Shown piece after piece: positions 51,837 through 60,091 of a stretch of DNA of 64,000 nucleotides. The stretch spans positions 310,001 through 374,000 of the forward strand of contig NZ_CAJYGQ010000003.1 in the NCBI RefSeq assembly GCF_913773635.1, written 5' to 3'. Source of the DNA: an uncultured Mucilaginibacter sp. (GTDB taxonomy: Bacteria > Bacteroidota > Bacteroidia > Sphingobacteriales > Sphingobacteriaceae). The translations under genes and the position numbers were made by a program. Position 1 is the first letter of the stretch. The number at the start of each line of letters is the position of its first letter. Under the pieces are notes generated by a model. It searched no databases, was not told the DNA's origin, and saw nothing but the letters and a program-made list of their open reading frames with translations.

Positions 51837-52955
51837 TTAATCGTAATTATGCCTCTCGAGGTCATAGTCAGATTGCGCCGAAATTATCTTTTTCTTCTTG
51901 TTGATATCTGCCCCAACCTGGTGATCAAACACCTCGTCTGTTACCAGTATTTCGCGGTCTTTATCACGTTCGGCGTAATGAATATTAGCTTCGGCAAGAC
52001 GTGCAACGGCAACATCATAAGGGCCTTTAGGGCTCATTAATTTTACAAATACAGGTAAGCATTCAAACAATATAAATAGGTAGCCAATAAATGACTGCGC
52101 CATATAAGTGTCCAAGTCGCGGGTACCATCCTGCCTGAATGATAATTGGCCAAGCGCCCAGTTACGATCGGCAAAACCGGCAATATCAGCCAGGCTGTCC
52201 AATTGCTTGTTGTTAAACAATCTGGTATTACTTAAGCCTTCAAAATCTTTACGCTGGCCCAGGTATTGTTCCATGCGTCCCAAATCTTCTGTAACAGTTT
52301 TTAACCGTGCCTCCTTTTCCTGCAAAACGGCTTCTTTTTGCTTTGCATAAGTGCCGTAACCTGTAATGCCTGATGTTTGGTTGGTTTTATCGCCAAAAAC
52401 TTCCTGGTTAAGCTGCACACGTGAACGGTTAATATCACGCTCCAAAGAGTCTTTTTCCTTTTTAAGGTCTGTATTTTTGTTTAGCTCCATAGCATACTTT
52501 TGCGAGTATGTTTTTTGCAGCGTATCAATTTTACGGTTTTGCCCTTTTATGTAGGCCTCTTTCAGTTTACTTCTTATTTCTTTGTCAAATATTTTAAGCT
52601 CCAGCGGACGAGAAATAACCATACCAATCATAATGGCTAGTAATATACGCGGGGTGGCTTGTAAAAGCTGCTGGTTGGTACTGCCTTGCTTATTTATGCT
52701 CGATACAATGTAGCGGTCCATGTTAAAAATGGCCAGCCCCCACATAACACCAAAAAGCAACGCGAATATGGTAGCAAAGGTGTTACCGCTAAACACAAAG
52801 TACATAGCATAACCACCCGACAAAGAAGCAAATAAAGCCGTAAAGAAAATAGTGGCTCCTATACCAAAGTACCTGTTGTGCTCAATGGGATACTTTTTAA
52901 GGGTTTCAATATGCGCTCCCGAACAGAACCAAAAAAAACGGGTTACTTTTCTCAT
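51837..52955 (-). CDS. DUF4407 membrane protein with coiled coil
   Basis: A 372-residue protein of the DUF4407 family. Helices lie at about 28-48, 54-76 and 103-118, then a long charged coiled coil (about 130-245, for example KQKEAVLQEKEARLKTVTEDL), a last helix at about 282-302 and a polar tail. The N-terminal motif RFFWFCSGA is family-typical. DUF4407 proteins are found widely in Bacteroidota and have no assigned function. It is divergent from the rhodanese gene. Confidence 0.85.
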   Translation of the reverse strand: MRKVTRFFWFCSGAHIETLKKYPIEHNRYFGIGATIFFTALFASLSGGYAMYFVFSGNTFATIFALLFGVMWGLAIFNMDRYIVSSINKQGSTNQQLLQATPRILLAIMIGMVISRPLELKIFDKEIRSKLKEAYIKGQNRKIDTLQKTYSQKYAMELNKNTDLKKEKDSLERDINRSRVQLNQEVFGDKTNQTSGITGYGTYAKQKEAVLQEKEARLKTVTEDLGRMEQYLGQRKDFEGLSNTRLFNNKQLDSLADIAGFADRNWALGQLSFRQDGTRDLDTYMAQSFIGYLFILFECLPVFVKLMSPKGPYDVAVARLAEANIHYAERDKDREILVTDEVFDHQVGADINKKKKIISAQSDYDLERHNYD

Positions 52956-53081
52956 CTATAACTAATGTACAAAAATTGTGCTGTAAATATATGTGAAACG
53001 CCGCTGGCTGCTGAATGTTACACTTTTACGACTGAATTTTTAGGATTTAAAACTATACCTTTGACCTCAAATTTGGCACCC

Positions 53082-53396
53082 ATGAAAGAAGTTACTGTAG
53101 AAGACCTGAAAAGGATGAAAGAAAACGGCGAAGATTTTCAACTGATCGACGTGCGTGAAGACTTTGAATACCAGATGTCGAACCTTGAGGGCGATAATAT
53201 TCCGTTAAGCGGCGTTGTTATTGAAGCTGATAAGATAAGCAAAGATAAACCTGTTGTAATTATGTGCCGTAGTGGAAAGCGTAGCGCTATGGCTGTTATG
53301 CAATTGGAGCAACAAGGTTATGAAAACCTGTATAATTTAAAGGGCGGTATACTTGCCTGGCAACAGGAAATTGATCCTACTATAAGCGTTTATTAA
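53082..53396 (+). CDS. Rhodanese-like domain protein
   Basis: A 104-residue single-domain rhodanese. The active-site loop is CRSGKR with Cys62, and the family start VEDLKRMKENGEDFQLIDVRE and end GYENLYNLKGGILAWQ are conserved. It carries sulphane sulphur to an unknown acceptor. The frame is open from an ATG at 52965, but the ATG at 53082 gives the family start, and the TACCTTTG element (53056-53063) lies just before it. A small membrane gene follows two bases later. Confidence 0.92.
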   Translation: MKEVTVEDLKRMKENGEDFQLIDVREDFEYQMSNLEGDNIPLSGVVIEADKISKDKPVVIMCRSGKRSAMAVMQLEQQGYENLYNLKGGILAWQQEIDPTISVY

Positions 53397-53397
53397 T

Positions 53398-53595
53398 ATG
53401 GCCTTTAAGCTTCTGTTAAACGTACTGTATACTATTGGCATTTTAATAAGCCTGTACACCATATACTGGGGCGTTACCCACGGGCGCTGGGAGTTTATTG
53501 TAGGCGGTGCTTTTGTTGGCATTATATTTTTTCTGCTTAAAATCACGCTTATGAAAGAAGTGCGTGCCATGCAAAAGCCTGCATCAAAGAAATAG
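53398..53595 (+). CDS. Small two-helix membrane protein
   Basis: A 65-residue protein with two membrane helices (about 5-26 and 31-49) and a basic tail MKEVRAMQKPASKK. No function can be assigned. The start is one base after the rhodanese stop codon, so both are in one transcript. The pattern GVTHGRWEFIVGGAFVGII between helices is protein-like and the operon position supports it. Confidence 0.7.
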   Translation: MAFKLLLNVLYTIGILISLYTIYWGVTHGRWEFIVGGAFVGIIFFLLKITLMKEVRAMQKPASKK

Positions 53596-53601
53596 ATAAT
53601 T

Positions 53602-53655
53602 AAAAAGGTGGCAAAGCAACAAAACTCATCCTGTTGCTTTGTCACCCTTTTTTTG
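53602..53655. terminator. Long-stem bidirectional terminator
   Basis: AAAAAGGTGGCAAAGCAACA pairs, with one mismatch, with TGTTGCTTTGTCACCCTTTTT. It separates the rhodanese pair from the two convergent minus-strand genes. Confidence 0.85.
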
Positions 53656-53682
53656 AAGCTTACAATTGCTGTAAGTGATAGT

Positions 53683-53829
53683 TTACCTGGTTTTGGCAGT
53701 ATGAGCTCTACCATCGTTAACGCCATCAATAAAGCCTCGCTTTACATCTTTCCAGTTTTTTAACACTGATATAAGCAAAACTATAATTAAGGCTGTAACT
53801 ATCCTTTTAAAGGTTAGTCCGCTGCGCAT
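53683..53829 (-). CDS. 48-residue single-helix membrane protein
   Basis: From the ATG at 53829 the frame encodes one membrane helix (about residues 10-25) followed by KNWKDVKRGFIDGVNDGRA, a soluble tail. NWxDxKxGFxDG-type tails recur in small Bacteroidota membrane proteins, which is why I accept this frame. A longer frame extends upstream to 53937 and into the end of the epimerase gene but is not needed. It is 56 bases downstream of that gene on the same strand. Confidence 0.6.
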   Translation of the reverse strand: MRSGLTFKRIVTALIIVLLISVLKNWKDVKRGFIDGVNDGRAHTAKTR

Positions 53830-53885
53830 AAAATAAAAGTTTATAATTGGTTTATAATGGCTGCAATTTATACAAAGTAAACTAA

Positions 53886-54923
53886 TTAAGCAACAGGTAG
53901 TTGTACTCCTAAACCAGGTGCGTTGCTCAATGCCCATTTGCCGTCAAACATAACCGGATTTTCAAATGGGTTATTACTGGTCAGAAGCGGGCCATCCAAG
54001 TCAACCCAATCACATTGCGGGGCCAAAGCGGCAGCGGCAAGGGTGGCACAACTGGTTTCGCTCATACAGCCAATCAAAACTTTCATATTTAATTTACGGG
54101 CTTTATCTATCATGAGTTTTGCCTCATGCATTCCGGTCGATTTCATCAGTTTTACATTAACTCCATGGTATATACCCTCAGCTAGTTCAACATCAGGCAG
54201 GCGTTGTACAGCTTCATCGCCAATTATTGGTATGGGGCTTCGCTGGGTAAGCCAGGCATTGCTGTGCAAATCTGTTTTTGCAAAAGGCTGCTCAATAAGC
54301 TTTACGCCCTGTTCAAATAACCAGTGCACCATATCAAGGCTTGCCTCACGGTTTGTCCAGCCCTGGTTGGCGTCAACATATAAGGGTACATCAGTAACCG
54401 AGCGTACCGTTTTAATAAGCACTTTATCTGCCTCGCCGCTTAACTTCACTTTAATTACCTTTAGGCCTGCAGCTTCCTCTACTTTTTGCAATAGTATCTC
54501 GGGTTTGTCAATGCCAATAGTTATGCTTGTAACAGGCATTGTTTGGGCGTTGCTTCCTAATAATTGCCAGCAGGGTTTATTTAAAAGCTTACCTTCAATA
54601 TCATGCAACGCAATGTCAACAGCTGCCTTTATAGCTGGGTTGCCAGGTGCAATGCTGTCAAGATAAGCAGTAATCTTATTGTAATCGAATGGAAAAGTTA
54701 GTTTTGAAGTATCAATACTTTTCAAAAATGCCGTAGCCGATTCTATGCTTTCGCCCAAATACGGAACCATAGACGCCTCGCCGTATCCGGTATGTCCTTC
54801 ATAATTTATGTTAACAAGCATGATTGGGGTATACGTACGCGAAAAATGAGCTATTGTAAAACGGTGTTTCAGCAGTAGCTCAAAAGGCTTATAAGTGATT
54901 ATCATGTTATCTAAACTAATCAT
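53886..54923 (-). CDS. Dipeptide epimerase (enolase superfamily)
   Basis: A 345-residue enzyme of the muconate-lactonizing/mandelate-racemase group, probably the L-Ala-D/L-Glu epimerase used in murein-peptide recycling. The catalytic lysines are Lys158 and Lys160 (KVIKVK) with the opposite lysine near 258, and metal ligands are Asp184, Glu211 and Asp236 (DANQGW, EQPF, GDEA). The substrate motif of dipeptide epimerases (DxD) is present in the barrel end as DLDGP. Its start is close to the divergent gene at 54994. Confidence 0.87.
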   Translation of the reverse strand: MISLDNMIITYKPFELLLKHRFTIAHFSRTYTPIMLVNINYEGHTGYGEASMVPYLGESIESATAFLKSIDTSKLTFPFDYNKITAYLDSIAPGNPAIKAAVDIALHDIEGKLLNKPCWQLLGSNAQTMPVTSITIGIDKPEILLQKVEEAAGLKVIKVKLSGEADKVLIKTVRSVTDVPLYVDANQGWTNREASLDMVHWLFEQGVKLIEQPFAKTDLHSNAWLTQRSPIPIIGDEAVQRLPDVELAEGIYHGVNVKLMKSTGMHEAKLMIDKARKLNMKVLIGCMSETSCATLAAAALAPQCDWVDLDGPLLTSNNPFENPVMFDGKWALSNAPGLGVQLPVA

Positions 54924-54993
54924 TTTACAATTTATACATATTACATCTACTGGTTATAAATGATGATTTAGGTGCGGTGCGTATCTTTGCAAC

Positions 54994-55986
54994 ATGCCGG
55001 CAAATTTATATAACCCGTTTGAGCGCTTTAGTTTTAGTAACCGCAATTGTTTTTTAACCGGGCAACCGTTAACATCTGAGGAAGAAAAGATTCAGGTTTT
55101 TCCAACCTGGCTTATGACGCGGTATCATCTTGAAGATAAGGTAATAAAGCTGCTGGATGAAAGCTACACAGGTTATAAAGATTTAAAGTTGCCATGCTCG
55201 TCGGCTGTTAATGAGCAATACATTGCACCTCTTGAAAGTGAAATTGAAACGGCTTTTTTGGCCGGATACGACGCTGTTAAAGAGTTAGAGCCATTAAAAC
55301 TATTTCAATGGGCAGGCAAATTACTTTACGGTATTATTTTTAACGAGTTGCAGGCCGGTATAAGGCAACAACACGCGCAGGGTGAATCCTTTCATTTATC
55401 GGAAGGGTTAAAGCACAAGTTTAGTCACCTGCACTTAATGCTGCAAAGCCTTAATCAGCCTATCGAATTTGATGGTTTTAGCCCGTATAGCCTGTTTTTG
55501 TTCAAGGTTGATAACCCTGAGAACGAGTTTTCGTATCGCGACGAAATCAATACACTTACCTTTTCATTACGTATACAAAATTTCGGCTTAGTTATATGCC
55601 TGCAGGATAATGGAGCTAATCGTCGTTATCATCAGGAACTAATTAGCAAAATTGAGAATGATACGTTGCATCCCATTCAATTTGAGGAAGTATGTGCAAA
55701 GATATTTTACTCGGCATTTTTATTCAACCGTTTACCCGAGTATGAAATAATGCCCATTGGCAACGAGATTTTTATAGAAGCCAATGCCTTAAGAGGCACA
55801 AGCGGCCGGCCTGTTTTTGATGATTGGCAAAATAAAACGTACGGACAGGTATTAGAAAACTTTTGGAAGCGCTGGGGATTTATTCTTCTTGAAATTATTA
55901 AGGATCCGGAAAACCCCATGAGCTTCTTGTTTACCAAAGACGGTTACAAGATAGGAGCAGAGGCCTGCCCGCCCGAAAGGCAATAG
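54994..55986 (+). CDS. Conserved protein of unknown function
   Basis: A 330-residue soluble protein that I do not assign to a family. The N-terminus holds a single cysteine-turn element CFLTGQPLTSEEEKIQVFPTWL that resembles half of a treble-clef/HNH-type finger, but only a few cysteines are seen, so metal binding is uncertain. The remainder is rich in helices and has a hydrophobic strand core (LFLFKVDNP, NTLTFSLRIQNFGLVICLQD). TATCTTTG at 54982-54989 ends four bases before the start codon, so the mRNA would have virtually no leader. Confidence 0.75.
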   Translation: MPANLYNPFERFSFSNRNCFLTGQPLTSEEEKIQVFPTWLMTRYHLEDKVIKLLDESYTGYKDLKLPCSSAVNEQYIAPLESEIETAFLAGYDAVKELEPLKLFQWAGKLLYGIIFNELQAGIRQQHAQGESFHLSEGLKHKFSHLHLMLQSLNQPIEFDGFSPYSLFLFKVDNPENEFSYRDEINTLTFSLRIQNFGLVICLQDNGANRRYHQELISKIENDTLHPIQFEEVCAKIFYSAFLFNRLPEYEIMPIGNEIFIEANALRGTSGRPVFDDWQNKTYGQVLENFWKRWGFILLEIIKDPENPMSFLFTKDGYKIGAEACPPERQ

Positions 55987-55992
55987 CTAATA

Positions 55993-57225
55993 TTAATCTT
56001 TGGGCTCAAACAATAGGGTAAGCAGGCTTTGCTCATCAAAAATCTGGTTGCTTATCTCTAAAATTTGCTCGGCAGTCACTGCATTTATTTTATCAAATAC
56101 CTGTTGCAGGGTATCAATGCAATTAAAGTCAATAAGGCTTTTTGCCATTGATATAATAAGGCTCAGGCGGTTTTCTTCAGCAAGCGCAATTTGCCCTATA
56201 AACTTTTGCCTGGCTTGATGCAATTGTAGGGTGCCCAGTTTATTTTCGCGCAATTTTCTAAGTTCTTTGTGTATTAGCTTTAAGGCTTTGCCTGCCTTTT
56301 CTTCGTCTGTGCCAAAGTATATGGTAAATATGCCTGTATCGGTAAACGGTGTATAGTTTGATTCGATAGTGTAAGCAATACCGTATTTCTCGCGTATTTC
56401 AAGGTTAAGCCGACTGCTCATGCCCATGCCTCCAAGCAGGTTGTTTACCAGCAATAAACCGCTTTTATGCGGATGAGATGAACTGAATGCCACGTTGCCA
56501 ATAATGCCATGCAGCTGTGAAATAGGCTTTTGAACTTTTATAAGCTGGCTTTGAGGTGCGCCGGGAGCAACGCGGTTTTTTACAGCCTTGTTTTCTTTGA
56601 TACTGCCGAAGTATTTTTCGGTAAGTTTTACAAGCTTATTAAAACTATAGTCGCCGGTTACGGCAAATACCATTTCATGTGTATTATAGTTGGCAGCGGT
56701 AAAGTTATCAATGTCGGGGCGGGTTAAGCTCTGTACAGTATCTTCGGTACCCAATATGTTATTGCCAAGTGGGTGGCCGTTAAAAAGATAGCTTTCAAAA
56801 TCATCCTGAATGGCTTCTTCAGGCTGGTCCTGGTACGATGCAATCTCATCCAAAATAACACTTCGCTCCTTAGTAAGCTCCTCTTCAGGAAAAGTAGAGT
56901 GAAAAAGAATGTCTTCGAATAAATCAATGGTGCGTTCAAGATGCTCTTTAAGCAATGAGGCATGTATACAGGTGTACTCTTTGGTGGTGTAGGCATTTAA
57001 ATCGGCGCCAACCAGTTCGAGCCTGTTCAAAATTTGATTGGTATTACGACGCTCAGTTTGCTTAAACAACAAATGTTCAATGAAGTGCGCAAGGCCATCT
57101 TTGCCCGGGCTTTCATCGCGGGCACCGGCATTTACAATAAAGCAGGTGTGGGTTATATTTGATGGTGCGTGCTTGAACAATAGTCTTATGCCATTGCCAA
57201 GTGTATGTACCTGGTAATCTATCAT
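55993..57225 (-). CDS. M16-family zinc peptidase
   Basis: A 410-residue insulinase-like (M16) peptidase in the processing-peptidase/PqqL size class. The inverted zinc motif HFIEH has His47, Glu50 and His51. The second glutamate region follows (SVILDEIASYQDQPEE) and the C-terminal homologous half contains MSSRLNLEIREKYGIAYTI. There is no signal peptide, so it is probably cytoplasmic. The gene is convergent with the unknown protein at 54994, ending seven bases apart. Confidence 0.93.
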   Translation of the reverse strand: MIDYQVHTLGNGIRLLFKHAPSNITHTCFIVNAGARDESPGKDGLAHFIEHLLFKQTERRNTNQILNRLELVGADLNAYTTKEYTCIHASLLKEHLERTIDLFEDILFHSTFPEEELTKERSVILDEIASYQDQPEEAIQDDFESYLFNGHPLGNNILGTEDTVQSLTRPDIDNFTAANYNTHEMVFAVTGDYSFNKLVKLTEKYFGSIKENKAVKNRVAPGAPQSQLIKVQKPISQLHGIIGNVAFSSSHPHKSGLLLVNNLLGGMGMSSRLNLEIREKYGIAYTIESNYTPFTDTGIFTIYFGTDEEKAGKALKLIHKELRKLRENKLGTLQLHQARQKFIGQIALAEENRLSLIISMAKSLIDFNCIDTLQQVFDKINAVTAEQILEISNQIFDEQSLLTLLFEPKD

Positions 57226-57363
57226 GGAGGGACAAAGATACGCTAAATATTATCAGTAGCCGATAGTGTGAATAGCGGGCTATTGCGTATTATTGTGTAT
57301 AAAATGTAATACTTTTTATAGTTAAATTTACATTTACCATTATTTCTGTTAATAAAATTGAGC

Positions 57364-57900
57364 ATGATGAAAATTGCCGACCTCACATTTGAACCGCTAA
57401 TTGAAGCCGATGCTATTGCCAAACGCATAAATTTAATGAGCGAGCAATTGAACGCCGACTATGCCGACCGCTCACCTATATTTATTGGTGTTTTAAGCGG
57501 TAGCTTTATGTTTATTTCTGACCTCATTAAGCAGGTAAACATTCCGTGCGAAGTTACATTTACCAAACTTGCTTCTTACTTTGGAGGCACCAGCTCTACA
57601 CATAAAATTCGTGAAGATATTGATATAAGTGTTGATATAAGCGGACGACATGTGATCATTGTTGAAGATATTGTTGATACCGGCAACACGTTGGCATATT
57701 TAATTGAGAAATTAAAGCTTTATAGCCCTGCCTCGGTACGGGTGTGTTCATTACTGTTGAAGCCTGCCAAGCTCGAAACATCGATAGAGGAGCTGCGCTA
57801 CGTTGGCTTTGAAATTGAGAATGAATTTGTAGTAGGTTATGGTCTTGATTATAATGAGCTTGGCCGTAACCTGCCTAGTATATACAGGCAAATAAGTTAA
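57364..57900 (+). CDS. hpt: Hypoxanthine phosphoribosyltransferase
   Basis: A 178-residue purine salvage enzyme that converts hypoxanthine and guanine to IMP and GMP with PRPP. The PRPP-binding loop is VEDIVDTGNTLAYL, the first loop SGSFMF and the second GGTSSTHKIREDIDIS. The start is ATG at 57364 or 57367; the frame opens with a TTG two codons earlier. It is divergent from the M16 gene with about 140 bases between. Confidence 0.94.
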   Translation: MMKIADLTFEPLIEADAIAKRINLMSEQLNADYADRSPIFIGVLSGSFMFISDLIKQVNIPCEVTFTKLASYFGGTSSTHKIREDIDISVDISGRHVIIVEDIVDTGNTLAYLIEKLKLYSPASVRVCSLLLKPAKLETSIEELRYVGFEIENEFVVGYGLDYNELGRNLPSIYRQIS

Positions 57901-57920
57901 CCACATTTACACAAAAGCAT

Positions 57921-57965
57921 TTATATGGATGGTGCTGAATAAAGTGCACCATCCATATAAAAATG
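57921..57965. terminator. Bidirectional terminator after hpt
   Basis: TATATGGATGGTGC (57922-57935) pairs perfectly with GCACCATCCATATA (57946-57959) and ends in A-rich and T-poor flanks; it lies between convergent hpt and SulP genes. Confidence 0.75.
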
Positions 57966-57976
57966 ACTGCAACAAA

Positions 57977-59512
57977 TTATCTTTCAGTGGCTACGGTATA
58001 TTCAGGGTCATCAATAATGTTCACTTCAATAACATCATCTGCGTTTTTAAGCAACTTACGGCAGTCGGCACTTAAGTGCTGAAGTTGAAGTTTTTTACCA
58101 GCCTGGTGGTAGCGCTCGGTTAACTTGTTAAGCGCATCTATTGCCGACATGTCTGCAACCCGACTATCTTTAAAGCTGATGATGGTGTTTACGGGGTCGC
58201 CATTTACATCAAACTTTTCATTAAAGGCTGAAATTGATCCAAAAAAGAGTGGTCCGTAAATTTCGTAATGTTTAGTGCCCTGCTCATCTACATACTTACG
58301 AGCTCTAATACGTTTTGCACTTTCCCAGGCAAAAACCAGCGCCGAAATTATTACGCCTATAAGCACTGCCAGTGCAAGATTATGCAGCCAAATGGTTATG
58401 AGCGCTACTAAAATCCCAACAAATACATCTTGCCTTGGCATTTTATTAATCACTCTGAAGCTTGCCCACTCAAATGTGCCAATGGCTACCATGATCATTA
58501 CTCCCGTTAATGCGGCCATGGGTACCCGCTCAATAACAGGCGCTCCAAAAAGTATAATGCACAAAATTGTTAAGGCAGCTATGATGCCCGAAAGCCTTGC
58601 ACGTGACCCCGCCGATAGGTTAACCAGTGTTTGCGCAATCATAGGGCAGCCACCCATGCCAAAAAAGAAACCGTTGAATATGTTAGCCGTGCCTTGTGCT
58701 ACACACTCGCGGTTGCTGTTGCCACGCGTTGCTGTCATTTCATCAACAAGGTTTAAGGTGAGCAGGCCTTCGGTTAAACCTACGCCCGCCATAATAAGAG
58801 AGTAAGGAAATATGAGTTTAAGCGTATCTAAACTAAAAGGTATAGCCGGTATATGAAACGGGGGGAAGCCTCCGCTTACGGCAGCGATGTCTTTAACGGT
58901 TTTAGTTGGTATACCTAATACTAAAACAATAACGTAAATTATAATTATTGCTACTAACGATGGCGGTACAGCTTTAGTAAAGCGCGGCAGTATAATAATT
59001 ATGGCAATGGTGAGCGCAACCAAACCACTCATAATTAAAAGCGGTGTACCGCTCAACCATGCTGATTGTCCGTTTACTATGGTTTTAAATTGTTCAAATT
59101 GGGCAGTGAAAATTATTACTGCCAGTCCGTTTACAAAGCCATACATAACCGGTTGAGGCACGAGGCGTACAAATTTGCCTAGTTTAAAAATACCAACCGT
59201 AATTTGTAATACACCAGCCAGCGCAACGGCTGCAAATACGTATTCAATACCGTGCGATTTCATAAGTGCAATAAGCACAATTACAGTAGCACCTGCCCCG
59301 CCCGATATTAGTCCGGGCCTTCCGCCTAATACGGCAGTTACCAAACCCATAATAAAAGCAGCATACAATCCTACCAATGGTGGAAAACCTGCAAGTATTG
59401 CAAATGATAAAGATTCGGGCATCATGGTCATGGCTACGGTTAAACCAGCCAAAACCTCATTTTTATAATTAACTTTTTGTGAAAAATCAAATAAGCGAAA
59501 TAGAGCAGCCAT
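57977..59512 (-). CDS. SulP-family anion transporter with STAS domain
   Basis: A 511-residue SLC26/SulP permease. About 12 membrane helices in the first 400 residues include GGRPGLISGGAGATVIVLIAL and the FFGMGGCPMIAQTLVNLSAGSRARLSG signature. The STAS domain follows at about 425-505 (YEIYGPLFFGSISAFNEKF, RVADMSAIDALNKL). Family substrates are sulfate, bicarbonate or dicarboxylates; the substrate here cannot be chosen. No carbonic anhydrase is adjacent. It is single, with a long empty region upstream. Confidence 0.94.
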   Translation of the reverse strand: MAALFRLFDFSQKVNYKNEVLAGLTVAMTMMPESLSFAILAGFPPLVGLYAAFIMGLVTAVLGGRPGLISGGAGATVIVLIALMKSHGIEYVFAAVALAGVLQITVGIFKLGKFVRLVPQPVMYGFVNGLAVIIFTAQFEQFKTIVNGQSAWLSGTPLLIMSGLVALTIAIIIILPRFTKAVPPSLVAIIIIYVIVLVLGIPTKTVKDIAAVSGGFPPFHIPAIPFSLDTLKLIFPYSLIMAGVGLTEGLLTLNLVDEMTATRGNSNRECVAQGTANIFNGFFFGMGGCPMIAQTLVNLSAGSRARLSGIIAALTILCIILFGAPVIERVPMAALTGVMIMVAIGTFEWASFRVINKMPRQDVFVGILVALITIWLHNLALAVLIGVIISALVFAWESAKRIRARKYVDEQGTKHYEIYGPLFFGSISAFNEKFDVNGDPVNTIISFKDSRVADMSAIDALNKLTERYHQAGKKLQLQHLSADCRKLLKNADDVIEVNIIDDPEYTVATER

Positions 59513-59756
59513 AAGATATTTATGTTGTGAGGCTATATCAATTTTAGTATAGTAGCCTGTAAAAAATAGTAATTGAATGAATAATTGTTCCTTATGTAGT
59601 AAGGAGAAGTGATTGGCTAATTACTAATCAAGGTGGTGTAACAGGGCTACTCAAAAAAGAGTTTTTCATCAGATGTTGTAAAAGTATGAAGTTATTGCTT
59701 AATAGTTGTATTTAAAAAAGAGAGGTGGTAAGCGCTTTTGAAATGTTTGTATAAAA

Positions 59757-59786
59757 GCAAAGCTCCTGATGGGCAGGAGCTTTTAC
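59757..59786 (+). terminator. Terminator hairpin in the SulP-MFS gap
   Basis: AAAGCTCCT (59759-59767) pairs with AGGAGCTTTT (59775-59784). No gene ends close by on the plus strand, so it may end a non-coding transcript or be a remnant. Confidence 0.6.
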
Positions 59787-59808
59787 TAACCAATTATAAA
59801 CCTAAATT

Positions 59809-59988
59809 ATGAGAAGACTTTTTTGTGTATCTTTTGAATACGGTGTAAAAGTAACACTTTCTAGTTTGATTGCAAAATGTTTTTTCAAAATAATTGCAAA
59901 TTATTCATCAAGCGGCCAATTGTTGTACAAAGTTGTCATGAAATTATATGATATGTTAATAAATGTTAAAATTATATACGTGTTGTAA
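59809..59988 (+). pseudogene. Possible relic of a TonB-receptor gene start
   Basis: A 59-codon frame begins at ATG 59809 behind ATAAACCTAAATT, a leader-like sequence familiar from SusC-type genes in this group. It reads MRRLFCVSFEYGVKVTLSSL and, near residue 30, IIANYSSSGQ, resembling a SusC signal peptide with lysines in the hydrophobic core. It stops shortly after. This could be a decayed 5' end of such a gene, or chance. Confidence 0.25.
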
Positions 59989-60091
59989 CGTGTTAATTAC
60001 AAAAAGTTCAGTTTGACAATTGACTGATTTTGAAAGTGTATTTTATGGTAAACGTTTGCAACCTTTGCTTTCTTACAACATTTTTTTAAAA

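Larger units (their letters stand above)
59513..60091. other. Gene-poor region with a hairpin and a possible gene relic
   Basis: This 580-base region before the MFS gene holds a hairpin/terminator (59757-59786) and a short open frame (59809-59988) of doubtful status. The flanks are AT-rich without other structure that I can support. Confidence 0.45.

Noticed and set aside
53923..54666. A 247-codon plus-strand frame inside the epimerase gene
   Set aside because: The opposite strand encodes all catalytic residues of the epimerase; the plus-strand translation shows no domain and no regulatory signals.
58275..58805. A 176-codon plus-strand frame inside the SulP gene
   Set aside because: Antisense to membrane helices; repeated Met/Ala/Ser composition is the expected mirror of hydrophobic codons.
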